Below are positions 43,065-52,517 of a stretch of DNA of 63,613 nucleotides, piece by piece. Source of the stretch: Pseudomonadota bacterium (GTDB lineage Bacteria > Pseudomonadota > Gammaproteobacteria > Burkholderiales > Burkholderiaceae_C); NCBI GenBank assembly GCA_029779845.1, contig JAKOZT010000122.1, positions 1-63,613 on the forward strand. Direction: 5' to 3'. The translations under genes and the position numbers were made by a program. A model generated the notes under the pieces. The model did no database searches. It was not told the DNA's origin and saw only the letters and a list, made by a program, of their open reading frames with translations. Position 1 is the stretch's first letter. Each line of letters opens with the position of its first letter.

Positions 43065-43652
43065 TCAGATGCGGCGGTAGTCGTCGGGCTCGGTGGCGCG
43101 CGGCGCGAGGCGGCCGATCGCGTCGAGCAGCGCGGCCGGGTCGTGATGCACCTGCAGCAGCGCATGCTGCGGCGCCGAGACGAAGCCGTGCGACACGGTT
43201 CGCGCCAGGAAGCCGAGCAGCGCGTCGTAGTAGCCCGCGGCGTTGAGCAGGCCCACCGGCTTGTCGTGGTAGCCGAGCTGGCGCCAGGTCCAGACCTCGA
43301 ACAGTTCCTCGAAGGTGCCGATGCCGCCGGGCAGCGCGACGAAGGCATCGCTGCGCTCGGCCATCAGGCGCTTGCGCTGGTGCATCGTGTCGACGACGTG
43401 CAGTTCCGACAGCCCGGCATGGCCGACCTCGCGCTCCATCAGCGAGCGCGGGATCACGCCGACCACGCGCCCGCCGGCGGCCAGCGCCGCATTGGCCACG
43501 CGGCCCATCAGCCCGGCGCGACCGCCGCCGTAGACCAGCTGCCAGCCGCGCTCGGCGATGCTGCGCCCGACGGCTGCGGCGGCCGCGGCGAAGGCCGGCG
43601 CGTCGCCGTCGCGCGAGCCGCAGTAGACGCAGATCGACAGGGCAGGCTTCAT
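43065..43652 (-). CDS. LOG-family (TIGR00730) protein, cytokinin-type phosphoribohydrolase-like
   Basis: 195 residues from ATG 43652. YGGGRAGLMG and the catalytic PGGIGTFEELFEVWTWRQLG are diagnostic of the LOG family, which hydrolyses nucleoside 5'-monophosphates to base and ribose phosphate. Last gene of the leftward sigma-factor operon; its start overlaps the RDD stop by 4 bp. Confidence 0.93.
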   Translation of the reverse strand: MKPALSICVYCGSRDGDAPAFAAAAAAVGRSIAERGWQLVYGGGRAGLMGRVANAALAAGGRVVGVIPRSLMEREVGHAGLSELHVVDTMHQRKRLMAERSDAFVALPGGIGTFEELFEVWTWRQLGYHDKPVGLLNAAGYYDALLGFLARTVSHGFVSAPQHALLQVHHDPAALLDAIGRLAPRATEPDDYRRI

Positions 43653-44191
43653 GCGGCGAGATTTTGCCGCCGCTCGGTCTTCCAGTGGATCAGCTGCGTG
43701 CCGCACAGGATGTCGTGCAGGAACTGCCTGCGCGGATGCAGCAGCCCGATCGCGGCGTAGGTGAGCATGCCGGCCAGCACGATCGCGCCGACGGCCAGCG
43801 GCTCGTGAATGCCGGCCAGCCGCGCCGCGGCCAGCCCGGGCAGGAACCACAACCAGGCGAGCAGGTAGCGGCAGGCCGCGCGCAGCGGCGTCAGCGGCGT
43901 GCCGTCCAGGCGCACGACGCGGATGCTCCAGGTCTGCATCGGCAGCGTCTGCCCGCGGCGCGACCAGAACCAGACGAAGTAGACGCCGAGCACGACGAAC
44001 TGCAGCGCCTGCATGCCGCTCTGCCCGGTCATCGCGTTGCGCTGCCCGGTGGCGATCGAGTAGATCAGTCCGGCGCCCCAGACGACGCCGAACAGCAGCA
44101 CGCCTTCGTAGAGGAAGCAGGCCAAGCGGCGCCAGGCGTCGGGCGCGTGCGCGCCGGAGCCGGCGCTTTCGCTTGCGGCGCCGGCCTTCAC
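43649..44191 (-). CDS. RDD-family membrane protein
   Basis: 180 residues from GTG 44191, which overlaps the upstream stop (GTGA). Three to four membrane segments (about residues 23-43, 57-78, 110-128, 138-155) and the RDD-type opening DAWRRLACFLYEGVLLFGVV. The conserved loop GQTLPMQTWSIRVVRLDGTPLT is present. The family's function is not firmly known; some members act in cation transport. Fourth gene of the operon. Confidence 0.88.
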   Translation of the reverse strand: MKAGAASESAGSGAHAPDAWRRLACFLYEGVLLFGVVWGAGLIYSIATGQRNAMTGQSGMQALQFVVLGVYFVWFWSRRGQTLPMQTWSIRVVRLDGTPLTPLRAACRYLLAWLWFLPGLAAARLAGIHEPLAVGAIVLAGMLTYAAIGLLHPRRQFLHDILCGTQLIHWKTERRQNLAA

Positions 44192-44952
44192 TGGCTGCTG
44201 GTGGGGGCGGGCGGCAGCACGGCCGCGCCCTGCGCGCCGCGCTGCGGCAGCAGGGTCTGCTTGTCGACGAAGCCGGGCGTGGCCGCGATCTTCGGCAGGC
44301 CGGGCTGCTGGTGCGTCGGCGGCGCCGGGCGGCGCGAGATCAGCGTCGTGGTGGCGCCGGGTGCGACTTGCACCACCGACGGCGCCACCGGCTTGCGCAC
44401 GGCGACCGGCGGCGGGTTCGGCACGAGATTGGACTTGTTCTGGACGCCCTCGCGCGCCGCCGAGCCGTTGCGGCGATCGGCGCGCGCCGGCGCGGCGCGC
44501 TCGGCGAGCTTGCTGCGCTCTTCCGGGCTGAGCGACTGGTAGGCCTGCCAGCGCGCCTGGCGTTCCTCGGGCGTGATTTGGCGCGCGTTCTGGAAGTTCA
44601 GCCGCGCCCGGCCGCGCTCGGCCGGCGAGAGCCTGACCCACTCCGACATGCGCGCGGTGATTCGCTCTTGCTCGGCCGGCGGCATGCCGGGATAGCGGTT
44701 GGCGACTTCCAGCCACTTCTGCTTGCGCGACGCGTCGATGCCGGCCCAGTCGCGCTCGAGCGGCTTGAGCGCGCGGCGCTGTGCTGGGCTGAGTTCCTGC
44801 CAGCGCGGGCTGGCTTCGGCCGAGGCGGCGGCATGCGCCGGGCCGCCGCCGGCGTGCACCGCCGGCGCCGTGGCGAAGCCGACGGCGGCCAGCACGGCGG
44901 CCAGCGCGGCAGCCGTGCCCAGCGGGCGCAGGCGGATCAGACGAGGGCCCAT
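44188..44952 (-). CDS. DUF3106-containing exported protein
   Basis: 254 residues from ATG 44952, preferred to TTG 44964 because GAGGG precedes it at good spacing. Signal peptide about residues 1-34 (ending APAVHA). The middle holds three repeats of an L-S-P/T-P-E/A-x-R/E-R pattern (WQELSPAQRRALKPLERDW; RLSPAERGRARLNF; SLSPEERSKLAER), the DUF3106 Trp/Arg helices, followed by a Pro-rich disordered tail. Probably periplasmic; resembles small CpxP/zinc-resistance-like helical proteins in style only. Third gene of the sigma operon. Confidence 0.82.
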   Translation of the reverse strand: MGPRLIRLRPLGTAAALAAVLAAVGFATAPAVHAGGGPAHAAASAEASPRWQELSPAQRRALKPLERDWAGIDASRKQKWLEVANRYPGMPPAEQERITARMSEWVRLSPAERGRARLNFQNARQITPEERQARWQAYQSLSPEERSKLAERAAPARADRRNGSAAREGVQNKSNLVPNPPPVAVRKPVAPSVVQVAPGATTTLISRRPAPPTHQQPGLPKIAATPGFVDKQTLLPQRGAQGAAVLPPAPTSSQ

Positions 44953-44960
44953 GCGTGCCC

Positions 44961-45398
44961 TCAATCGAGCGGGGAGGACTTGAGGAATTCGACGAAGCCG
45001 GCGTCGTTGTAGGCCTCCGGCGGGAGGTCATCGGCGAGCAGTTCGACGTCGATCTGCGCGGCGGCCTCGATCTGCGCCTGGGTGTGCAGGTGCTGGATCA
45101 GGAACAGGCCGGCGGCCAGCGCCAGCAGCGGCAGCGCCGAGCCGAGCCTGAGCCACCAGCCGCCACCCTTGCCGAGCAGCGCGGCGCCGCCGGTGACCGC
45201 CACCACCGGCGTGCCGGTCGCCGCGCGCGCCGCCTTGGCGCGTTCGAGCGCCTGCTCGCGCGCAAAGCGCAGCCGCTCGGCGACATCGCCGTCGAGCGCG
45301 TCGGCGCGCTCGCTCAGGCGCGCGGCGATGCGGTAGGCGATGCGCGACTCCAGCGCATCGAGCGTCGCGGCGGGGGTGGAGGTGTTCGAGTTCTTCAC
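44961..45398 (-). CDS. DUF3619 single-pass membrane protein, candidate anti-sigma factor
   Basis: 145 residues from GTG 45398, overlapping the sigma-factor stop by 4 bp. The N-terminal about 85 residues are helical and charged (ESRIAYRIAARLSERADALD), then one membrane segment (about 92-110, SALPLLALAAGLFLI) and a short acidic C-terminus. Cytoplasmic domain plus one membrane span, made just after the sigma factor, is the layout of anti-sigma proteins; that role is inferred, not shown by sequence similarity. Confidence 0.82.
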   Translation of the reverse strand: MKNSNTSTPAATLDALESRIAYRIAARLSERADALDGDVAERLRFAREQALERAKAARAATGTPVVAVTGGAALLGKGGGWWLRLGSALPLLALAAGLFLIQHLHTQAQIEAAAQIDVELLADDLPPEAYNDAGFVEFLKSSPLD

Positions 45399-45961
45399 GG
45401 TGCAATTCCCTTCGCCTGGAGAGCCTTGGCCAAGGCATGCACGGCTCTGGAGCAGTGTGTCTTGACCGACCCTTCCGAACAACCCATCACCTGGGCGGTC
45501 TCGGCGACGTCGAAATCCTCCCAGTAACGCAGCAGGAAAGCCTCGCGTTGACGGCCCGGCAACTGCTGGATTTCCTGCTCGATCGCCAGCAGGATCTGGG
45601 CCCGCGACACCGAGTCGGCGGCACTCTCCGTCGCCGGCGAGCCGTCCAGCGATTCGAGCGCCTCGAGGATGTTGAACTCGCCGTCGTCGTCCGTGGTCTC
45701 GAAATCCGAGAAGTTCCGCACATGCGCATTGCGCACCTTCTGGCGGCGGAACCAGTCCATCGTCGCGTTCGAGACGATGCGCTGGAACAGCAGCGGCAGC
45801 TCGGCGGCGGGACGGTCGGCGTATTTTTCGGCCAGCCGGATCATCGAGTCCTGCACGACGTCGAGTGCGGCGTCGTCGTCGCGAATGGCATAGGCCACGC
45901 GCTTGAAGGCGCGCCGCTCTGCGCTCTTGAGGAAGTCGGCGAGTTCTTTGTCGGAAGCCAA
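45395..45961 (-). CDS. ECF-type RNA polymerase sigma factor
   Basis: 188 residues. TTG start at 45961, the only start giving the full conserved N-terminus (ASDKELADFLKSAERRAF). Region 2: DDDAALDVVQDSMIRLAEKY and ATMDWFRRQKVRN; an acidic insert follows; region 4: LPGRQREAFLLRYWEDFDVA and MGCSEGSVKTHCSRAVHAL. It directs RNA polymerase to its own regulon. A perfect hairpin covers its ribosome-binding site. It heads five leftward genes with 4-bp overlaps or a gap of 8 bp at most. Confidence 0.92.
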   Translation of the reverse strand: MASDKELADFLKSAERRAFKRVAYAIRDDDAALDVVQDSMIRLAEKYADRPAAELPLLFQRIVSNATMDWFRRQKVRNAHVRNFSDFETTDDDGEFNILEALESLDGSPATESAADSVSRAQILLAIEQEIQQLPGRQREAFLLRYWEDFDVAETAQVMGCSEGSVKTHCSRAVHALAKALQAKGIAP

Positions 45962-45969
45962 GGGCGGGT

Positions 45970-45988
45970 GCCTCGCTCGCAGCGAGGC
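45970..45988 (-). promoter_or_regulatory. Hairpin hiding the ribosome-binding site of the sigma-factor gene
   Basis: GCCTCGCT and AGCGAGGC form an 8-bp perfect stem with a CGC/GCG triloop. On the minus-strand mRNA the 3' arm contains GAGG, the only Shine-Dalgarno-like sequence, nine nucleotides before the TTG start. Such a stem would keep translation low unless melted or displaced. Confidence 0.6.
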
Positions 45989-46217
45989 CCTGAAAGTCGC
46001 GCGGGATTATGTCATCGCACCCATTCGATTCATTTCGAGGCGCAGTCGAGGTGCAAACAGATGTCATAATGCTGCTTTGCACAACAGCTGGGTCAAGAGC
46101 TGGACGTCCGACCCGGACGCCTCGTATTCCTGACCGCGCAGGCACCACACCCGTCTCATGAGGGCGCGGAGAGGTGCACCGATGGTTTTTCGTCAGAGAA
46201 ATTCACTGAGGTTCGAA

Positions 46218-47996
46218 ATGGACATGTCTGCCGCGGAAATCAAGCGCGCCGCTTCGGCGCAACCGCAAACCCCCCCCCCTCATGCCGACCCCAACGGGTC
46301 GGAAATCCTGGTCCGCTGCCTGCAGGCCGAAGGCGTCAAGTACCTCTGGGGCTACCCCGGCGGTGCGGTGCTGTACATCTACGACGCCCTGTACAAGCAG
46401 GACACCATCGAGCACGTGCTGGTGCGCCACGAGCAGGCGGCCGTGCACGCGGCCGACGGCTATGCGCGCGCCACCGGCGACGTCGGCGTCGCGCTGGTCA
46501 CCTCGGGCCCGGGCGTCACCAATGCCGTCACCGGCATCGCGACGGCCTACATGGACTCGATCCCGATGGTGATCATCACCGGCCAGGTGCCCACGCCTGC
46601 GATCGGGCTGGACGCCTTCCAGGAGTGCGACACCGTCGGTATCACGCGGCCGATCGTCAAGCACAACTTCCTGGTGAAGGACGTGCGCGACCTTGCCTCG
46701 ACCATCAAGAAGGCCTTCCACATCGCCCGCACCGGCCGCCCCGGCCCGGTGGTGGTCGACATCCCGAAGGACGTGTCGCTCAAGACCGCGCCGTTCAACT
46801 ACCCGGCCACGGTCGAGATGCGCTCCTACAACCCGGTGCGCAAGGGCCACGGCGGGCAGATCCGCAAGGCGGTGCAGCTGCTGCTGGGCGCGAAGCGTCC
46901 CTACATCTACACCGGCGGCGGCGTGGTGCTGGGCAACGCCGCGGCCGAGCTGCGCGAGCTGGTCGAACTGCTCGGCTACCCCTGCACCAACACGCTGATG
47001 GGCCTGGGCGCGATGCCCGCCACCGACCCGCGCTTCCTCGGCATGCTGGGCATGCACGGCACCTACGAAGCCAACATGACGATGCAGAACTGCGACGTCC
47101 TGCTGGCCGTGGGCGCGCGCTTCGACGACCGCGTGATCGGCAACCCGGCGCACTTCGCGACGGTGCAGCGCAAGATCATCCACGTCGACATCGACCCGTC
47201 GTCGATCTCCAAGCGCGTCAAGGTCGACATCCCGATCGTCGGCGACGTGAAGGACGTGCTGCAGGAGCTGATCGCCCAGATCAAGGAGGCGCAGGCTCGC
47301 CCCGATGTGCAGGCGCTGGCGCTCTGGTGGGGCCAGATCAACGAGTGGCGCAAGCGCGAGTGCCTGAAGTACAAGGCCAGCAACGAGGTCATCAAGCCGC
47401 AGTTCGTGGTCGACAAGCTGTGGGAGATGACGCGCGGCAGCGACTGCTACATCACTTCCGACGTCGGCCAGCACCAGATGTGGGCGGCGCAGTACTACCG
47501 CTTCGACGAGCCGCGCCGCTGGATCAACTCCGGCGGCCTGGGCACGATGGGCGTGGGCCTGCCCTACGCGATGGGCATCAAGCTCGCCAGGCCGGATGCG
47601 GACGTGTTCTGCATCACCGGCGAGGGCTCGATCCAGATGAACATCCAGGAGCTCTCGACCTGCCAGCAGTACAAGACGCCGGTCAAGATCATCTCGTTGA
47701 ACAACCGCTACCTCGGCATGGTGCGGCAGTGGCAGGAACTGGACTACCAGGGCCGCTATTCGCACAGCTACATGGACGCGCTGCCCGACTTCGTCAAGCT
47801 CGCCGAGTCCTACGGCCACGTCGGGCTGAAGATCGAGAAGCCGGGCGACGTCGAGGGCGCGCTGCGCGAGGCCATCAAGCTGAAGGACCGCACGGTGTTC
47901 CTCGACGTGCGCACCGACCCGACCGAGAACGTCTGGCCGATGGTCAAGGCAGGCAAGGGCATCTCGGAGATGCTGCTGGGTTCCGAGGATCTGTGA
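46218..47996 (+). CDS. ilvB: Acetolactate synthase large subunit
   Basis: 592 residues from ATG 46218 ([13 protein letters not shown]); in-frame starts at 46158 and 46182 are possible but add a basic unconserved lead. Domains: pyrimidine-binding (catalytic Glu in [16 protein letters not shown]), central FAD-type domain, and ThDP/PP domain with [16 protein letters not shown] ... [12 protein letters not shown]. The GDG of the ThDP motif is GEG here. Condenses pyruvate with pyruvate or 2-oxobutyrate, first step of Val, Leu and Ile synthesis. No branched-chain-rich leader peptide is visible upstream; CATAAT at 46065-46070 may be the -10 box. Confidence 0.96.
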   Translation: MDMSAAEIKRAASAQPQTPPPHADPNGSEILVRCLQAEGVKYLWGYPGGAVLYIYDALYKQDTIEHVLVRHEQAAVHAADGYARATGDVGVALVTSGPGVTNAVTGIATAYMDSIPMVIITGQVPTPAIGLDAFQECDTVGITRPIVKHNFLVKDVRDLASTIKKAFHIARTGRPGPVVVDIPKDVSLKTAPFNYPATVEMRSYNPVRKGHGGQIRKAVQLLLGAKRPYIYTGGGVVLGNAAAELRELVELLGYPCTNTLMGLGAMPATDPRFLGMLGMHGTYEANMTMQNCDVLLAVGARFDDRVIGNPAHFATVQRKIIHVDIDPSSISKRVKVDIPIVGDVKDVLQELIAQIKEAQARPDVQALALWWGQINEWRKRECLKYKASNEVIKPQFVVDKLWEMTRGSDCYITSDVGQHQMWAAQYYRFDEPRRWINSGGLGTMGVGLPYAMGIKLARPDADVFCITGEGSIQMNIQELSTCQQYKTPVKIISLNNRYLGMVRQWQELDYQGRYSHSYMDALPDFVKLAESYGHVGLKIEKPGDVEGALREAIKLKDRTVFLDVRTDPTENVWPMVKAGKGISEMLLGSEDL

Positions 47997-48015
47997 AGCG
48001 CGAAACGCCGGCGAG

Positions 48016-48041
48016 GGCGCGCGCCTGACCGGGCGCGCGCC
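48016..48041 (+). repeat. Strong GC hairpin between ilvB and ilvH
   Basis: Two copies of the self-complementary GGCGCGCGCC (48016-48025 and 48032-48041) separated by 6 nt form a 10-bp stem. There is no T-run, so it is not a classical terminator; it may protect the ilvB end from exonucleases or set the ratio of the two subunits. Confidence 0.5.
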
Positions 48042-48155
48042 AGGAGCCGGCGGGACGCGCGGAACGCCCCGGATCGACGTTTCCTTTCTTCACTGGAGAG
48101 CGTGGCCAAGGGCCGCCGGTTACCGCCGCCGGCCCGAAGAGCGCGCTGAACGCAC

Positions 48156-48647
48156 ATGAAACACATCATCGCTTTGCTGCTCGAAAACGAGCCCGGCGCG
48201 CTGTCGCGCGTGGTCGCGCTGTTCTCGGCGCGCGGCTACAACATCGAGAGCCTGACGGTCGCGCCGACCGAGGACGCCTCGCTGTCGCGCATGACCATCG
48301 TCACCACCGGCTCCGACGAGGTGATCGAGCAGATCACCAAGCACCTGAACCGGCTGATAGAAGTCGTCAAGGTCGTCGACCTGACCGAAGGCGCCTACAC
48401 CGAGCGCGAGCTCATGCTGATCAAGGTGCGCGCCGTCGGCAAGGAACGCGAGGAGATGAAGCGCATGGCCGACATCTTCCGCGGCCGCATCATCGACGTC
48501 ACCGAGAAGAGCTACACCATCGAACTGACGGGCGACGCGGGCAAGCTCGATGCCTTCATCGAGGCCATCGACCGCGCCGCCATCCTCGAAACCGTGCGCA
48601 CCGGCACCAGCGGGATCGGTCGCGGCGAGCGGATTCTCCGCACTTGA
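48156..48647 (+). CDS. ilvH: Acetolactate synthase small (regulatory) subunit
   Basis: 163 residues. N-terminal ACT domain (MKHIIALLLENEPGALSRVV, ARGYNIESLTVAPTEDASLS) that binds valine for feedback inhibition, and C-terminal ALS_ss domain (RGRIIDVTEKSYTIELTGD). Partner of ilvB 159 bp upstream. Normal length. Confidence 0.97.
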   Translation: MKHIIALLLENEPGALSRVVALFSARGYNIESLTVAPTEDASLSRMTIVTTGSDEVIEQITKHLNRLIEVVKVVDLTEGAYTERELMLIKVRAVGKEREEMKRMADIFRGRIIDVTEKSYTIELTGDAGKLDAFIEAIDRAAILETVRTGTSGIGRGERILRT

Positions 48648-49700
<1,053 letters not shown>

Positions 49701-49723
49701 TCCCTTCCAGGCGCCTGCCTTCG

Positions 49724-49754
49724 ACGGCCGCGTGGGATTCCACGCGGCCGTTTT
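49724..49754 (+). terminator. Rho-independent terminator after ilvC
   Basis: A perfect 12-bp stem, ACGGCCGCGTGG (49724-49735) with CCACGCGGCCGT (49740-49751), GATT loop and TTTC after it. It ends the ilvBHC transcript, so pssA probably has its own promoter; TATCCT at 49770-49775, 7 bp before the pssA ATG, is a candidate -10 box. Confidence 0.85.
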
Positions 49755-49782
49755 CATGGGGGCCTGCGGTATCCTCGCGCCC

Positions 49783-50604
49783 ATGAACGACGCACCCGAG
49801 CTGGCCGACGACACCGATCTCGCGCCGCGGCCGCGCCGCAAGGGCATCTACATCCTGCCCAACCTGTTCACGCTGGCGGCGCTGTTCGGCGGCTTCTACG
49901 CCATCGTGATGGCGATGAACCAGCGCTTCGAGCAGGCGGCGATCGGCGTGTTCTGCGCGATGGTGCTCGACAGCCTGGACGGCCGCGTCGCGCGCATGAC
50001 CAACACGCAAAGCGCCTTCGGCGAGCAGATGGACAGCCTGTCGGACATGGTCAGCTTCGGCGCCGCGCCGGCGTTGATCGTCTACGAATGGGCGCTCAAG
50101 GGCATGGGCAAGCTCGGCTGGATCGCCGCCTTCGTCTACTGCGCCGCGGCGGCGCTGCGGCTGGCGCGCTTCAACGTCAACACCGGCGTCGTCGACAAGC
50201 GCTTCTTCCAGGGCCTGCCGAGCCCGGCAGCGGCGGCGCTGGTGATCGGCTTCATCTGGCTGATGGACGACAACGGCTACCAGGGCTTCCGCGAAGGGCC
50301 GTGGCTGGGCTGGACGGCGATGGGCTTCACGCTCTTCGCCGGGCTGACGATGGTCACCAACGTGCCCTTCTACAGCTTCAAGGACGTGAGCTTCAAGCGC
50401 ACCGTGCCCTTCATCGTGATCGTCGCGATCGCGCTGGCCTTTGCGCTGGTGGCCTACCACCCGCCGACCGTGCTGTTCGCGCTGTTCGTCGTCTACGGCC
50501 TGTCGGGCTACGCGATGTATGTCTACCGCAAGGCCAAGGGCAGGCCGGTCAGCGTGATCGCCACCTCCACCGACGAGCCCGACGAGCAGGGCCTGCACCA
50601 CTGA
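49783..50604 (+). CDS. pssA: CDP-diacylglycerol--serine O-phosphatidyltransferase
   Basis: 273 residues from ATG 49783. The CDP-alcohol phosphotransferase motif D-G-x2-A-R-x8-G-x3-D-x3-D is complete at about residues 66-88 (LDGRVARMTNTQSAFGEQMD, then SLSD). Six or so membrane segments. Makes phosphatidylserine, the precursor of phosphatidylethanolamine. The decarboxylase gene psd, often found between ilvC and pssA in relatives, is absent here. Confidence 0.95.
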   Translation: MNDAPELADDTDLAPRPRRKGIYILPNLFTLAALFGGFYAIVMAMNQRFEQAAIGVFCAMVLDSLDGRVARMTNTQSAFGEQMDSLSDMVSFGAAPALIVYEWALKGMGKLGWIAAFVYCAAAALRLARFNVNTGVVDKRFFQGLPSPAAAALVIGFIWLMDDNGYQGFREGPWLGWTAMGFTLFAGLTMVTNVPFYSFKDVSFKRTVPFIVIVAIALAFALVAYHPPTVLFALFVVYGLSGYAMYVYRKAKGRPVSVIATSTDEPDEQGLHH

Positions 50605-50615
50605 GGCAGGCGTGC

Positions 50616-50621
50616 TAGACT
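50616..50621 (+). promoter_or_regulatory. Candidate -10 box (TAGACT) of the leu attenuator transcript
   Basis: TAGACT lies 8 bp before the ATG of the Leu-rich leader peptide. If used, transcription starts at about that ATG, making the leader peptide leaderless; no Shine-Dalgarno sequence precedes it. The same hexamer (CATAGACT context) precedes the D-Ala-D-Ala peptidase gene near 54156. Confidence 0.45.
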
Positions 50622-50629
50622 CGGCCCCC

Positions 50630-50689
50630 ATGACGTTCCCGACCGCGATCACGCTAGCGCTTCTTCTAGGAGTTCCACGGGCTCGCTGA
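50630..50689 (+). CDS. leuL: Leucine-rich leader peptide of leuA (attenuator)
   Basis: A 19-codon frame, MTFPTAITLALLLGVPRAR. The four Leu codons (CTA, CTT, CTT, CTA at 50654-50668) are all types rarely used in this genome, where CTG and CTC dominate. A terminator follows at 50718. Stalling at the Leu codons would free 50677-50692, which can form a compound antiterminator with 50712-50727 (ACGGGC with GCCCGT, GATCG with CGATC). Read-through to the TGA would cover that arm and let the terminator form. leuA starts 110 bp after the leader stop. Confidence 0.85.
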   Translation: MTFPTAITLALLLGVPRAR

Positions 50690-50717
50690 TCGTCCACGTC
50701 CATTCGTTTTCCGATCC

Positions 50718-50757
50718 AACGGCCCGTTTGCAACCCGCAGCGGGCCGTTCGTTTTTT
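50718..50757 (+). terminator. Attenuator terminator upstream of leuA
   Basis: AACGGCCCG (50718-50726) pairs with CGGGCCGTT (50741-50749); loop of 14 nt with an inner TGC/GCA pair; then CGTTTTTT. Lies between the Leu-rich leader peptide and leuA, so termination must be conditional. Confidence 0.9.
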
Positions 50758-50799
50758 GGGAATGCGCGGGTTGCCATCACCACTTTCACCGAGGCAACC

Positions 50800-52488
50800 A
50801 TGATGTTGAAGCATCCGCAGCAGAAGTACCGGGCGTTCCGGCCCATCGGTCTGACAGATCGCCGCTGGCCGGACGCCGTGCTGACGCGCGCGCCGACCTG
50901 GCTCAGCACCGACCTGCGCGACGGCAACCAGGCGCTGATCGAGCCGATGGATGCGCAGCGCAAGCTGCGCATGTTCGAGATGCTGGTGCGCATCGGCTTC
51001 AAGGAGATCGAGGTCGGCTTCCCGGCCTCGTCGCGCATCGAGTACGACTTCGTGCGCAAGCTGATCGAGGAAGACCGCATCCCGGCCGACGTGACCATCC
51101 AGGTGATGACGCCGGCGCGCGACGAGCTGATCGAACGCACGATCGAGTCGCTGCGCGGCGCGCAGCGAGCGATCGTGCACGTCTACAACGCGGTGGCGCC
51201 GGTGTGGCGCGAGGTCGTGTTCGGCATGACGGTGCCCGAGGTGATGGGGCTGATCGAGCGCAGCGTCGGCCTCGTGCGCCGGTTCACCGACGAGCAGCCG
51301 CAGACCGAGTGGGTGCTGCAGTATTCGCCCGAGACCTTCTCGCTGGCCGAGCTCGAGGTGTCGCTGCAGGCCTGCGAGACCGCGATCGCCGCCTGGGGCC
51401 CGGGCCGGCCGGTCATCCTGAACCTGCCGTCCACGGTCGAGAATGCGACGCCCAACAACTTCGCCGACCAGATCGAGTGGATGAGCCGCCGCTTCGCGGA
51501 CCGCTCGAACGTGGTGATCTCGGTGCATCCGCACAACGACCGCGGCACTGGCACCGCCGCGGCCGAGCTGGCGCTGATGGCCGGCGCGCATCGCGTCGAA
51601 GGTTGCCTGTTCGGCAATGGCGAGCGCACCGGCAACCTCGATGTCGTCAACGTCGCGCTGAACCTGTACACGCAAGGCGTGAACCCGGGGCTCGACTTCT
51701 CCGACATCGACCTGGTCCGGGCCGAGGTCGAGCACTGCAACCGCCTGCCGGTGCATCCGCGCCATCCCTACGCGGGCGACCTGGTCTACACCTCGTTCTC
51801 CGGCTCGCACCAGGACGCGATCAAGAAGGCCTTCGCGGCGCGCCGCGAAGGCGATGTCTGGAACATGCCCTACCTGCCGATCGACCCGAAGGACCTGGGG
51901 CGCAGCTACGACGCGGTGATCCGCGTCAACAGCCAGTCGGGCAAGGGCGGCATCGCCTATCTGCTCGAAGCCGAGCACGGGCTGGAGCTGCCGCGCCGGC
52001 TGCAGATCGAGTTCAGCCAGGTGGTGCAGGCAGTCACCGACGACAGCGGCAAGGAGGTCGACGCGGCGCAGCTGCGCGCGATCTTCGACCGCGAGTACGG
52101 GCTGGCCGAGCCCGGCGTCGCGCACGTCGCGGTGCGCGAAGTGGGGCCGGAGCGCGTCGCGGTCGAGGCCGGCGTGCGCTTCGATGATGGCGTGCATGCC
52201 GTGAGCGGGCAGGGCACCGGCCCGATCGATGCCTTCGTCGCCGGGCTGTCGCAGCGCGCCGGCGTCGCGATCCGCGTGCTCGACTACCACGAGCACGCGG
52301 TGGGCGAGGGCGCCGACGCGCGCGCCGTCGCCTACCTCGAGCTGCGCATCGGCGAGCAGACGCTGTTCGGCGTCGGCATCGACCGCAACATCATCAACGC
52401 CTCTCTGCAGGCGGTGGTCTCGGGGCTGCGCCGCGCCTCGGCGCGCGGCCTCGTGCAGCGCGACGCCGCCGCCACCGCCACCGCCTAA
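50800..52488 (+). CDS. leuA: 2-isopropylmalate synthase, type 2 (long form)
   Basis: 562 residues from ATG 50800 with GAGG upstream; the next codon is also ATG. This is the LeuA2 form, as in actinobacteria: N-terminus [20 protein letters not shown] barrel with [23 protein letters not shown]-like [12 protein letters not shown], metal site [11 protein letters not shown], and a C-terminal Leu-binding regulatory domain (after about residue 430). Condenses acetyl-CoA with 2-oxoisovalerate, the first committed step to leucine. Controlled by the attenuator just upstream. Confidence 0.94.
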   Translation: MMLKHPQQKYRAFRPIGLTDRRWPDAVLTRAPTWLSTDLRDGNQALIEPMDAQRKLRMFEMLVRIGFKEIEVGFPASSRIEYDFVRKLIEEDRIPADVTIQVMTPARDELIERTIESLRGAQRAIVHVYNAVAPVWREVVFGMTVPEVMGLIERSVGLVRRFTDEQPQTEWVLQYSPETFSLAELEVSLQACETAIAAWGPGRPVILNLPSTVENATPNNFADQIEWMSRRFADRSNVVISVHPHNDRGTGTAAAELALMAGAHRVEGCLFGNGERTGNLDVVNVALNLYTQGVNPGLDFSDIDLVRAEVEHCNRLPVHPRHPYAGDLVYTSFSGSHQDAIKKAFAARREGDVWNMPYLPIDPKDLGRSYDAVIRVNSQSGKGGIAYLLEAEHGLELPRRLQIEFSQVVQAVTDDSGKEVDAAQLRAIFDREYGLAEPGVAHVAVREVGPERVAVEAGVRFDDGVHAVSGQGTGPIDAFVAGLSQRAGVAIRVLDYHEHAVGEGADARAVAYLELRIGEQTLFGVGIDRNIINASLQAVVSGLRRASARGLVQRDAAATATA

Positions 52489-52517
52489 GATTCACGCCAT
52501 CCGCAGGAGACACCGTC

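Noticed and set aside
46064..46217. A branched-chain-rich leader peptide before ilvB
   Set aside because: The short frame from 46069 (MLLCTTAGSRAG and onward) is not rich in Ile, Val or Leu, and no terminator hairpin follows.
48016..48041. The GC-rich inverted repeat after ilvB as a Rho-independent terminator
   Set aside because: No T-tract follows it, and ilvH needs read-through or a new promoter. It is listed as a hairpin of unknown role.
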